A stretch of DNA of 55,893 nucleotides, taken from Roseburia sp. CAG:10041_57. Its GTDB lineage: Bacteria; Bacillota; Clostridia; Lachnospirales; Lachnospiraceae. How positions within the stretch are numbered: the stretch's first letter is position 1; each line of letters begins with the position of its first letter. This document shows, one piece after another, positions 7,268 to 16,095 of the stretch. A program made the translations under genes and the position numbers. The notes below the pieces were generated by a model that saw nothing but the letters and a program-made list of their open reading frames with translations, had not been told where the DNA came from and made no database searches. The stretch covers positions 1 to 55,893 of the forward strand of contig MNTL01000064.1 in NCBI GenBank assembly GCA_001916965.1. The letters run 5' to 3'.

Positions 7268-8800
7268 ATGGAAACCAAAACAGCCGCAGTTTCAATTAGA
7301 AATGTTACCAAGACATTTGGATCTGTAATTGCCAACGATAAGGTAAATCTGGATATTTATAAGGGTGAGATTCTGGCACTGTTAGGAGAGAACGGCAGTG
7401 GCAAGACGACTCTAATGAATATGCTGGCAGGTATTTACTTCCCAGATGAGGGACAGATCTATATCAATGGAAAAGAAGAAGTTATCAAGTCCCCCAGAGA
7501 TGCGTTCAATCTGGGAATCGGCATGGTTCATCAGCACTTTAAGCTGATTGATGTATTGTCGGCAACAGAAAATATCATTCTGGGACTGGAAGGAAAGCTC
7601 GATATTAAGGAAGCTTCCCGTAAAATCGAAGAAATCTGTACAAAATACGGTTTTGATGTAGATCCGAAGCAGAAGATTTATGACATGTCTGTCTCGCAGA
7701 AACAGACGGTAGAGATTGTCAAGGTATTGTATCGTGGTGCGGATATTCTGATTCTGGATGAACCGACAGCCGTATTGACTCCACAGGAGACAGAGAAGCT
7801 CTTCCGTGTATTACGAAAGATGAGAGATGATGGTAAGGCCATTGTAATCATCACACATAAAATGCACGAAGTAGAGTCACTTTCTGACCGTGTAGCAGTA
7901 CTTCGAAATGGACAGTACATTGACAGTATGGCAACGAAGGATACCGATGTCACGGAAATGACTAACATGATGGTAGGTCATGCGGTAACATTGAATATTG
8001 AGAGACCTGACCCGGTAGATCCAAAGCCCCGTATTGAGGTAAAGGGACTGACTGTGCGCAGTGAAGAAGGTATCATTAAGCTTGATAACGTATCCTTTAC
8101 TGCCAACAGTGGCGAGATTCTGGGCATTGCAGGTATATCAGGCTGTGGACAGAAGGAGCTTCTGGAAGCAATTGCCGGATTGCAGGTAACAGATGCAGGT
8201 GAGATCTATTATATAGAAGATGACGGCAGCAGAGAAATGCTGATTGGTAAAGATCCTCTTAAAATTGCGGAAATGGGTGTTTCCCTGTCTTTTGTCCCGG
8301 AAGACAGACTGGGAATGGGTCTGGTCGGTAATATGGACCTGACAGATAATATGATGCTTCGCTCTTTTAGACGCGGACGTACACCATTTACAAACCGCAA
8401 ACCGCCTAAGAAGCTGGCAAAAGACGTTGTAGAGAATCTGGAAGTAGTGACACCGGGCATTACAACACCTATCCGCAGACTTTCCGGTGGAAACGTGCAG
8501 AAAGTACTGGTTGGTCGTGAGATTGCTTCAGCACCAACAGTATTGCTGACTGCATATGCGGTACGTGGATTGGATATCAATTCTTCCTATACAATATATG
8601 AACTGATCAATGAGCAGAAGAAGAAAGGTGTTGCCGTAATCTTTGTTGGCGAAGATCTGGATGTGTTGTTAGAGCTGTCTGATAAGATTCTGGTTCTGTG
8701 TGGCGGTAAAGTAAGCGGTATTGTGGATGCAAGAAAGACAGATAAAAACGAGGTCGGTATGATGATGACCAGAGTAGGAGGCAGCGAAAATCATGAATGA
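7268..8800 (+). CDS. ABC transporter ATP-binding protein, duplicated NBD (BMP/nucleoside type)
   Basis: The protein has two fused nucleotide-binding domains like RbsA and YufO/NupA, and energises import by the two permeases downstream. I start it at the ATG at 7268, close to GGAAAGGAA; the ATG at 7265 adds one Met, and the open frame back to 7181 runs through the intercistronic hairpin and is unlikely to be translated. NBD1 has Walker A GENGSGKTT at residues 40-48, the switch QHFKLIDVLSATEN and Walker B ILILDEPTAVLTP, with signature MSVSQKQ. NBD2 is degenerate, as usual in the family: GISGCGQKE replaces a Walker A and VLLTAYAVRGLD replaces Walker B, but RLSGGNVQK is kept. The 3' end overlaps the next gene by 8 bp. 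Confidence 0.9.
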   Translation: METKTAAVSIRNVTKTFGSVIANDKVNLDIYKGEILALLGENGSGKTTLMNMLAGIYFPDEGQIYINGKEEVIKSPRDAFNLGIGMVHQHFKLIDVLSATENIILGLEGKLDIKEASRKIEEICTKYGFDVDPKQKIYDMSVSQKQTVEIVKVLYRGADILILDEPTAVLTPQETEKLFRVLRKMRDDGKAIVIITHKMHEVESLSDRVAVLRNGQYIDSMATKDTDVTEMTNMMVGHAVTLNIERPDPVDPKPRIEVKGLTVRSEEGIIKLDNVSFTANSGEILGIAGISGCGQKELLEAIAGLQVTDAGEIYYIEDDGSREMLIGKDPLKIAEMGVSLSFVPEDRLGMGLVGNMDLTDNMMLRSFRRGRTPFTNRKPPKKLAKDVVENLEVVTPGITTPIRRLSGGNVQKVLVGREIASAPTVLLTAYAVRGLDINSSYTIYELINEQKKKGVAVIFVGEDLDVLLELSDKILVLCGGKVSGIVDARKTDKNEVGMMMTRVGGSENHE

Positions 8801-9896
8801 AAAAAAGAAAGAACCGTTTTTTCATATAGTGAAGAGGGATGCTCTTCCCTGGTATCAGTCCGTAGGAATCCGGGCAATTGCCATTGTACTGGCACTGATC
8901 GTATGCGCTATTGTAACGACCATTACAACAGGTATTAATCCAATACAGGTATATGAATCCATGATTATTGGTGCCTTTGGCTCTGCCAGAAAGACCTGGG
9001 TCACATTTCAGAATATATCCATTCTGTTACTGATCGCTTTGGCGCTGACACCTGCTTTCAAGATGAAGTTCTGGAATATTGGTGGTGAAGGACAGGTATT
9101 GATCGGTGGTCTGGCAGCAGCGGCATGTATGATCTGTCTTGGAGATAAGATACCCAATGCACTGATCGTTGTCTGTATGATCATTGCCAGTATCGCAGCA
9201 GGGGCAGTATGGGGATTTATTCCTGCTTTCTTTAAATCAAAGTGGAATACCAATGAGACACTGTCTACTCTGATGATGAACTATATTGCGACACAGCTGG
9301 TTGCCTTTTTCACGATTGTGTGGGAAGTGCCCAAGGGATCAGGTAAGATTGGTATTATCAATCAGAATACCAATTCAGGCTGGCTTCCGCAGATATTTGG
9401 TTCTAAATATCTGTTGAGTATTCTGGTCGCAGTGGTAATCACGATATTTATGTATATTTATCTGCAATACAGCAAGCATGGATATGAGATTACAGTAGTG
9501 GGCGAAAGTGAGAATACAGCCAAATATGTAGGCATCAAGGTAGAGAAGGTCATTATCAGGACTATGGTGTTATCCGGTGCCATCTGTGGACTGGTAGGAT
9601 TGCTGTTAGTCGGCGGTATCAACCATACAGTAACAACTACCATAGCCGGTGGTCAGGGATTTACCGCAGTTCTGGTGTCCTGGATGTCCAAGTTCAATCC
9701 GCTGGTCATGGTATTTTCCAGTTTCCTGATTATTTTCATGGATCGTGGAGCCAGTGAAATATCAACGAATTTTGGACTGAATCATTCCTATGCGGATATT
9801 TTGACCGGTATCATTCTGTTCTTTATTATAGGTTGTGAGTTTTTCATTACATATCGGCTTCAGTTCCGTAAAAAGGCAGAAAAGGAGGAGCAGTAA
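8793..9896 (+). CDS. ABC transporter permease, BMP/nucleoside type (YufP-like)
   Basis: The 367-residue inner-membrane permease has about eight to ten membrane segments. The segment from KMKFWNIGGEGQVLIGG is the typical loop of the BPD_transp_2 (LivH/RbsC-like) permeases paired with BMP lipoproteins, and the conserved domain continues through GESENTAKYVGIKVEK. The ATG at 8793 lies inside the ATPase gene (overlap ATGAATGA), so translation is coupled. It forms the heterodimeric channel with the product of the next gene, which starts 2 bp after its stop. Substrate specificity is inferred from the operon only. Confidence 0.88.
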   Translation: MNEKKKEPFFHIVKRDALPWYQSVGIRAIAIVLALIVCAIVTTITTGINPIQVYESMIIGAFGSARKTWVTFQNISILLLIALALTPAFKMKFWNIGGEGQVLIGGLAAAACMICLGDKIPNALIVVCMIIASIAAGAVWGFIPAFFKSKWNTNETLSTLMMNYIATQLVAFFTIVWEVPKGSGKIGIINQNTNSGWLPQIFGSKYLLSILVAVVITIFMYIYLQYSKHGYEITVVGESENTAKYVGIKVEKVIIRTMVLSGAICGLVGLLLVGGINHTVTTTIAGGQGFTAVLVSWMSKFNPLVMVFSSFLIIFMDRGASEISTNFGLNHSYADILTGIILFFIIGCEFFITYRLQFRKKAEKEEQ

Positions 9897-9898
9897 TC

Positions 9899-10900
9899 AT
9901 GTGGAATTTTTTACTTGCATTTATTCCAAGGGCTATCGTACAGGGAATTCCTCTTCTGTATGGAAGTACGGGAGAGATCATTACGGAGAAATCCGGTAAT
10001 CTGAATCTGGGTATTCCGGGTGTCATGTATGTAGGTGCGATCAGCGGTGTTATTGGTTCTTTCTTCTATGAGAGATCAGCAGGAAGCGCAGCAGCCATGA
10101 ATCCGGTGCTGGCAGTTCTGATACCGGTGCTGTGCTGTCTGCTGGGTTCCCTGTTAATGGGACTGCTGTATTGCTTCCTGACAGTTACACTTCGAGCAAA
10201 TCAGAATGTAACAGGTCTTGCCATGACTACCTTTGGTGTTGGCTTTGGTAACTTCTTTGGCGGCTCTCTGATCAAGCTGGTTGCCAGCGATGTTCCATCC
10301 ATTGCATTGAGTGCAACGAGCAGCTATTTCAGCAAGTCACTTCCTTTTGCTGCAAAGCTTGGATGGTTTGGTAAGCTGTTCCTTTCCTATGGATTCCTGG
10401 CTTATCTGGCAGTTGTGATTGCTCTGGCAGCTTCTTATGTACTGAATCACACACGCGTCGGCTTACATTTGCGTGCAGTGGGTGAGGGTCCTAATACTGC
10501 TGATGCAGCGGGCATTAATGTAACGAAGTACAAGTATGCAGCGACCTGTGTAGGCTGTATGATTGCAGGTCTTGGAGGTCTTTACTACGTTATGGATTAT
10601 GCCTGTGGTGTATGGTCTAATGATGCATTCGGTGACAGGGGATGGCTTGCAATAGCACTTGTTATTTTTACAATTTGGCGTCCGAATTTAAGCGTGTTGG
10701 CATCTTTCCTGTTCGGTGGACTCTATATTCTGTATCTGTATATTCCTACAGGTATGGACCACATGGAGTATCAGGAGCTGTATAAGATGATTCCCTATGT
10801 AGTTACGCTGGTCGTTCTGGTTGTGACAAGTATGCGAAGCAAGCGGGAGAACCAGCCGCCTGCAAGCCTGGGACTGGCATATTTCAGAGAAGAGAGATAA
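9899..10900 (+). CDS. ABC transporter permease, BMP/nucleoside type (YufQ-like)
   Basis: This 333-residue second permease starts ATG at 9899, with AGGAGGAG just upstream. It contains LYGSTGEIITEKSGNLNLG near the N-terminus, the hallmark of the second permease (YufQ/NupC-like) in BMP-type importers, and RAVGEGPNTADAAGINVTKYK in the cytoplasmic loop. About eight to nine membrane segments are visible. It is the last gene of the operon; a terminator follows within 15 bp. Confidence 0.88.
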   Translation: MWNFLLAFIPRAIVQGIPLLYGSTGEIITEKSGNLNLGIPGVMYVGAISGVIGSFFYERSAGSAAAMNPVLAVLIPVLCCLLGSLLMGLLYCFLTVTLRANQNVTGLAMTTFGVGFGNFFGGSLIKLVASDVPSIALSATSSYFSKSLPFAAKLGWFGKLFLSYGFLAYLAVVIALAASYVLNHTRVGLHLRAVGEGPNTADAAGINVTKYKYAATCVGCMIAGLGGLYYVMDYACGVWSNDAFGDRGWLAIALVIFTIWRPNLSVLASFLFGGLYILYLYIPTGMDHMEYQELYKMIPYVVTLVVLVVTSMRSKRENQPPASLGLAYFREER

Positions 10901-10913
10901 CATATATGATATG

Positions 10914-10944
10914 GAGCAGATCTGTAGAGGGTCTGCTCTGTTTT
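10914..10944 (+). terminator. Terminator of the BMP transporter operon
   Basis: GAGCAGATC at 10914-10922 pairs with GGTCTGCTC at 10930-10938 (9 bp, one G-T pair), followed by GTTTTATT. Confidence 0.8.
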
Positions 10945-10959
10945 ATTGTGTCCGGTTTG

Positions 10960-10988
10960 TTGTGTCTGTGGGAAAAGTCCGTTATAAT
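10960..10988 (+). promoter_or_regulatory. Probable promoter for the YjbR-ATL gene
   Basis: TATAAT at 10983-10988 stands 17 bp after TTGTGT at 10960-10965. The -10 is perfect and the -35 is weak. It lies between the terminator of the transporter operon and the TTG start at 11031. Confidence 0.5.
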
Positions 10989-11030
10989 AGTGGATAAGGT
11001 TATGAAATTTATCTAAGAGGGGGTTATATC

Positions 11031-11678
11031 TTGACAACGAGACAGGAAGCGCTGGATTATGGACTGTCTATGCCCTATACTTATCAGGAAGCGCCGTTTC
11101 ATGATCCAAACTGGCAGTTAGTGCGTGTACATGGCAGTAAGAAAGCCTTTCTATGGACATATGAAAAAGACGGGTATATTCATTTGAATGTAAAGGTTGA
11201 TCCGCAGTGGCGGGATTACTGGAGAGGGGCTTTTGCATCCGTAATTCCTGGATATCATCAGAATAAGGAACATTGGAATACGATCATTCTGGATGGTACG
11301 ATACCTGATGAGACCATTAAATGTTTGATTGCAGAAAGCTATGATCTGGTATCAGACAGCCCGACCAAAAGAATCTATGAAGCAGTAAAAAAGATTCCCC
11401 AAGGTAAGGTGGCTACGTATGGACAGGTGGCGGCATTGGCAGGTAATCCCGGAATGTGCAGGGCAGTGGGCAATGCACTTCATAAGAATCCGGATCCTGA
11501 GCATGTACCCTGTTACCGGGTAGTCAATTCCAAAGGAGAGCTGTCAGGGGAATTTGCCTTTGGCGGTGCAGGACAACAGGCGAAGCTGTTGCAGGCAGAC
11601 GGAATCGAAGTAAACAATGGCAGAGTCGATCTGCAAAAATATGGAATTGTAGTAGAAGGGGATAAAATTACAGAATGA
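11031..11678 (+). CDS. Fusion of a YjbR/MmcQ domain and an alkyltransferase-like DNA-binding domain
   Basis: Residues 1-110 match the MmcQ/YjbR family (a small double-wing DNA-binding fold), with WTYEKDGYIHLNVKVDP and GYHQNKEHWNTIILDG. Residues 120-200 match the DNA-binding domain of O6-alkylguanine-DNA alkyltransferases: RIYEAVKKIPQGKVATYGQVA, then RAVGNALHKNP. The active-site segment reads PCYRVV. The Cys is kept, but the usual His of PCHRV is Tyr, and the protein lacks the Trp of ATL proteins (PWHRV). It may repair or sense alkylated guanine. It starts TTG at 11031, 8 bp after AGAGGGGG. Its stop overlaps the next ATG by 4 bp. Confidence 0.75.
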   Translation: MTTRQEALDYGLSMPYTYQEAPFHDPNWQLVRVHGSKKAFLWTYEKDGYIHLNVKVDPQWRDYWRGAFASVIPGYHQNKEHWNTIILDGTIPDETIKCLIAESYDLVSDSPTKRIYEAVKKIPQGKVATYGQVAALAGNPGMCRAVGNALHKNPDPEHVPCYRVVNSKGELSGEFAFGGAGQQAKLLQADGIEVNNGRVDLQKYGIVVEGDKITE

Positions 11679-13030
11679 AACGAGAATCATTTAAATCAAG
11701 ACTGGGATTCTTACTGGTCAGTGCAGGATGTGCAATCGGGATCGGTAACGTGTGGAGATTCCCTTATGTGGTAGGACAAAACGGTGGGGGACTGTTCGTA
11801 CTGTTGTATCTGATATTTCTGATTGCCATGGGATTGCCGGTACTTACCATGGAGCTGGCAGTAGGACGTGCAAGCCGTAAGAGTGCAGTACAGGGCTATC
11901 AGGCGTTGGAAAAGCCGGGAAGTAAGTGGCATATTCACGGCTGGTTCGCAATTGCAGGCTGCTATATGCTGATGATGTACTATACAACAGTTTCTGGTTG
12001 GATGGTTACTTATTTCTATAAGTTCATAACCGGCGAGTTTGTATCCGGGATGATAGCAGAGGAGGCAGGCAATGTATTCGCTAATCTGTTATCTGACCCG
12101 GTACAGATGGCTTTCTGGATGATATTAATCGTGGTTGCGGGCTTTCTGGTATGCAGTCAGGGATTGCAGAATGGTCTGGAGAAGATCAGCAAAGGCATGA
12201 TGAGTGCATTACTTGTGCTGATTATTGTACTTGCTGTGCACAGTTTTGTCTTGCCGGGAGCAGGTGAAGGTGTAAAGTTCTATCTGATTCCCAGTATTGA
12301 TACAGTACGTGACGTAGGTTTTGGAAATGTCATTGCAGCGGCGATGAATCAGGCCTTCTTTACTTTGAGTCTTGGTGTGGCTGCCATGGAGATATTTGGA
12401 AGTTATATGAACAAGGATTTTTCACTGGCAGGAGAAGGTGTGCGTATTTGTGCGCTGGATACCTTTGTAGCGATTATGTCAGGTCTGATTATTTTCCCTG
12501 CATGTTTCAGCTATGGAGTAGAGGTCGGTGCGGGTCCAAGCCTTATCTTTATCACATTACCTAATGTATTTGTCAATATGGCAGGCGGAAGAGTATGGGG
12601 TTCGTTATTCTTCCTGTTTATGACTTTTGCAAGCTTTTCCACAGTAATTGCAGTATTTGAGAATATTATGTCCTTCTGTATGGATATGTTTGGATGGAGC
12701 AGGAAGAAAGCGGCACTGGTCAACTGTATTGCTATTCTGGTATTAAGCCTGCCCTGTGTGCTTGGTTATAATGTATGGAGTAATCTGCATTTAATAGGTG
12801 GCAGAGATGTACTGGACAGTGAGGACTTCATTGTAAGTAATTTGTTATTGCCTCTTGGTTCTCTTGTTTATCTGCTGTTTTGTGTGACAAAATGGGGATG
12901 GGGCTTTGATAACTATATGAAAGAAGCAAATACTGGAGAAGGCATTAAGATTGCAAAATATCTGAAACCTTATTTTCAGTTTGTTTTGCCGGTACTGATT
13001 CTGATTATTCTGATTCAGGGGCTGGTATAA
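11675..13030 (+). CDS. Sodium-dependent transporter, NSS/SNF family
   Basis: The 451-residue integral membrane protein resembles LeuT. The first membrane segment has GCAIGIGNVWRFPYVVGQNGGG, the unwound TM1 region that binds sodium and substrate, and the protein keeps the MELAVGRASRK cytoplasmic loop. About eleven to twelve membrane segments fit bacterial NSS proteins of about 450 residues. It probably imports an amino acid with sodium; the substrate is not readable. The ATG at 11675 overlaps the stop of the alkyltransferase-like gene (ATGA), so the two are co-translated, although no functional link is obvious. Confidence 0.88.
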   Translation: MKRESFKSRLGFLLVSAGCAIGIGNVWRFPYVVGQNGGGLFVLLYLIFLIAMGLPVLTMELAVGRASRKSAVQGYQALEKPGSKWHIHGWFAIAGCYMLMMYYTTVSGWMVTYFYKFITGEFVSGMIAEEAGNVFANLLSDPVQMAFWMILIVVAGFLVCSQGLQNGLEKISKGMMSALLVLIIVLAVHSFVLPGAGEGVKFYLIPSIDTVRDVGFGNVIAAAMNQAFFTLSLGVAAMEIFGSYMNKDFSLAGEGVRICALDTFVAIMSGLIIFPACFSYGVEVGAGPSLIFITLPNVFVNMAGGRVWGSLFFLFMTFASFSTVIAVFENIMSFCMDMFGWSRKKAALVNCIAILVLSLPCVLGYNVWSNLHLIGGRDVLDSEDFIVSNLLLPLGSLVYLLFCVTKWGWGFDNYMKEANTGEGIKIAKYLKPYFQFVLPVLILIILIQGLV

Positions 13031-13048
13031 CAGGTAAAAGGGAAAGGT

Positions 13049-14500
13049 GTGGTGATTAGTGTGAAACTGGCACAAACCATAAGACATTATAATAAGAAGA
13101 ATCTGGCAAAAGATATCCTGGCAGGAATCATCATTATGGCGGTATCTATTCCCATTTCCATGGGATATGCGCAGATTGCAGGTACCGAAGCTTATGGGTG
13201 GAACTGCAGGAACCGGAGAATTCTTTGAATTGGCAGAGCATATTATTAAGACGGCGGCAGTTATCAATCTGCCCTCTGTTGTAATGGGGCTGTTGGCACT
13301 TGCCATTTTTCTCATTTGTAAAAAGGCAGCACCTAAATTTCCAATGGCTGTAGTGCTTATGGCAGCGGGTGCGATTATGACGAAGCTGCTTCCTGTGGAA
13401 GAGTGGGGCATACAGACATTAGCTTCTGTAGAGACAGGTCTGCCTAAATGGAGTCTGCCGGACTTTACAGCAGTGCCGATTCAGGATGCGGTTACGATCA
13501 GCCTGTCAGTTGCTGTCGTAATCATGGCAGAGACACTTCTTACCGAGAACAGCTTCGCACAGAAGAACGGTTATAGGATCAATGATAATCAGGAGATTCT
13601 TGCTTTTTCCATGGGCAATCTGGCAGCGGCGTTGACCGGGTGCTGCCCCATGAATGGCTCTGTGTCACGTACTGCCATGGGAGAGCAGTATCAGGCTAAG
13701 ACACAATTAACTGGCATTGTTGCGGGCTTATACATGATTGTATTGCTTTTGTGTGCAACAGGATTTATCGGCTATTTACCGATTCCTGTGCTGACGGCAA
13801 TTGTTATTTCCGCACTGCTTGGTGCAACAGAGTTTGAACTGGCGGTAAGACTCTGGAAAGTAAGCAGGACAGGTTGGGTATGCTGTATCAGTCATTAAAA
13901 GAGCAGGGAATACGTTTCTATATGACAGAGCATATTGCCAGTCTCAATGAGCAGCTTCGTAAGCTGGGACTTGGATATATGATTGAGGAAGGCAGTGTGC
14001 GCAGAACGATTCATATTGCATTGAAAGATATGGGAATCACCAGACCGTACCCGCTGGAGGGTGGCGTGGATAACGAACAGCGAAGCGCCTCCAGGAAGCG
14101 TGCAGATAACCGTGTGCAGGAATTCGTATGGGCATTTGGTTCTGAATCTGAGGAACAGATTGAGAAGCAGATTGAGCGCCAGATCGAACAGTTGAAAAAG
14201 ACAGGGGATGTGGAAGACCTGCTGCATGGCAAGTGGTCACATATGGAAGAACTGGACGAGGACGAATGGCTGGAGCATCTGGAAGAACATCTCAAGGAGA
14301 TCGTCAATATATCCGGTAAGGATGAGAAAACGTTGGCAAAGCATATCGAAGCACACAGAAAAGAAGTGCATGACCGTATTGCCAGGGAACATCCTGAACT
14401 GGCAGAACGCTTCAAGGAGCGCAGGCATATACTGGATGAACACCTGAAAGAGAAACGCCCGGAAGTGTATGAACTGATCATAACCCTGCGCAATAAATAG
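13049..14500 (+). pseudogene. SulP-family anion transporter, disrupted by two internal deletions
   Basis: Three pieces of one SulP gene remain. The start, from a GTG at 13049, 13052 or 13061, encodes AKDILAGIIIMAVSIPISMGYAQIAG and stops at 13228. The middle piece (about 13170-13875, another frame) runs from VPKLMGGTAGTGEFF through SMGNLAAALTGCCPMNGSVSRT to FELAVRLWKVSR. The last piece (about 13874-14500) begins with the end of a STAS domain, LYQSLKEQGIRFY, and continues into a charged helical tail. Between pieces one and two the first membrane helices are missing, and between two and three the last helices and most of the STAS domain are missing. The first junction lies at GCAGGT. The 3' piece could still be expressed as a 208-residue protein. 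Confidence 0.8.
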
Positions 14501-14567
14501 TAAAATACTACTTGCATAAATTGTTTTTTAATGATATATTACTAAAGCACATAAAATTGTCTAAATG

Positions 14568-14621
14568 GGACTATAAATTTTACTGTTTCTGAGAAAAACA
14601 GTAGAGTTATAGTCCTTTTTT
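14568..14621 (+). terminator. Strong terminator after the SulP pseudogene
   Basis: GGACTATAA (14568-14576) pairs with TTATAGTCC (14607-14615), and inside it TACTGTTT (14581-14588) pairs with AAACAGTA (14596-14603). A run of six T follows. It ends 44 bp before the MATE gene. Confidence 0.8.
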
Positions 14622-14664
14622 ACTGCGTATAGGAAAAGCAGGATAATTCAGAAGGGAGAAATTT

Positions 14665-16005
14665 ATGAATCAGACATTTATGAAAGAAAAGAAAGTAATT
14701 CCATTGGTGTTTTCCATGTCCATGCCAATGGTGCTGTCTATGATGGTAAATTCGCTGTTTAATATAGTAGACAGTTACTTCGTCGCCAAGGTGAGCGAAG
14801 CTGCCATGACAGCCCTGTCACTGGTCTACCCGGCACAGCTTGTAGTAACGGCAGTCTCCGTAGGCTTCGGAGTCGGAATCAACGTATTGATCGCCTTTTA
14901 TATGGGAGCAGCTGAGAAGGACAAGGCTAATATCGCAGCGTCACTTGGAACAGCGCTCAGCTTATTGCACGGTATTCTCACTACCGTAGTGTATCGCATC
15001 ATCATGCCGCATTTCCTCGGTATGTTCACTACAGACAGTGAAGTATTGGGACTTGGAATCGTATATGCCAATATTGCCTTTGCTTTTGCACCTATTGTTA
15101 CAGTGGGAATCACCTATGAGAAGATATTCCAGGCAGTCGGCAGAATGAAGGTATCCATGATCAGTATGATGGTAGGCTTTATTGCCAATATTATATTAGA
15201 TCCGCTTATGATATTTGGTATCGGACCTTTCCCGAGAATGGAAACAGCAGGTGCAGCCTGGGCGACAGGCATTGGACAGGTGCTGACACTGCTATGCTAT
15301 TTTGGCTTCTATTTCTGCCGTCCGATTCCTGTTAAGATCAATCTGCAAAATGTGAAATGGGACAGTGCAATTGCGGGCAGGCTGTATTCTGTCGGAGTAC
15401 CTGCTGCCCTGAACATGGCATTATCCTCTGTGCTTTTATCAGTGATCAATGGCATCCTCTCCGTATTCGGACAGGGCTACGTGCTGGTATTTGGCGCATA
15501 TTATAAGCTGCAGTCCTTTATCTACCTTCCTGTAAGCGGAATCATTCAGGGCATTCGTCCGCTGGTGGGCTATAATTACGGCGCAGGAGAGCATAAACGT
15601 GTGACACATATTTTCTATACAGCGCTTGTTATGGCGGTTGTGATCATGACAGCAGGAACGATTCTGTGCTGGGCGGTACCAGGCTGGCTGATCGGTCTTT
15701 TCACAACAAATCCTGATACGATAGTATTAGGAATAGATGCATTGCGCATGATAAGTCTTGGATTTATCATTTCAGCAGTCTCCGTAACCTGTCAGGGTGC
15801 TCTGGAAGGACTGGGTAAGGGTACTCCTTCCCTGGTTATCTCCCTGGCAAGATATCTGTTCCTTATTATACCGGCGGCATTCATTCTGAGCAGAATCATG
15901 CAGTCAGCAAGCGGCGTATGGATCGCATTCCCTGTTACCGAAGTCATTGCAGCAGTTATCTCTGTTTTGGTATATAAAAGACAGCATCATGATACAGAAG
16001 GCTAG
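14665..16005 (+). CDS. MATE-family multidrug/metabolite exporter
   Basis: The 446-residue polytopic protein has twelve predicted membrane segments in two homologous halves (MatE-MatE). Visible marks are PMVLSMMVNSLFNIVDSYFV in TM1, the loop GASLAT-like IAASLGTALSLLHG, and the second-half opening RLYSVGVPAALNMALSSV with GIIQGIRPLVGYNYGAGEHKR. MATE proteins export cationic compounds against a sodium or proton gradient. The ATG at 14665 follows AGAAGGGAGAA. A strong terminator lies just upstream, so it needs its own promoter or read-through. The substrate is unknown. Confidence 0.9.
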   Translation: MNQTFMKEKKVIPLVFSMSMPMVLSMMVNSLFNIVDSYFVAKVSEAAMTALSLVYPAQLVVTAVSVGFGVGINVLIAFYMGAAEKDKANIAASLGTALSLLHGILTTVVYRIIMPHFLGMFTTDSEVLGLGIVYANIAFAFAPIVTVGITYEKIFQAVGRMKVSMISMMVGFIANIILDPLMIFGIGPFPRMETAGAAWATGIGQVLTLLCYFGFYFCRPIPVKINLQNVKWDSAIAGRLYSVGVPAALNMALSSVLLSVINGILSVFGQGYVLVFGAYYKLQSFIYLPVSGIIQGIRPLVGYNYGAGEHKRVTHIFYTALVMAVVIMTAGTILCWAVPGWLIGLFTTNPDTIVLGIDALRMISLGFIISAVSVTCQGALEGLGKGTPSLVISLARYLFLIIPAAFILSRIMQSASGVWIAFPVTEVIAAVISVLVYKRQHHDTEG

Positions 16006-16095
16006 ACTCCAAAACAGTCGTTATGCTACAATAGCCTACAGAATGGATGTCAGCAGTTGACATTACGGGTATGAGAGAAAGGTACAGGTATCATT

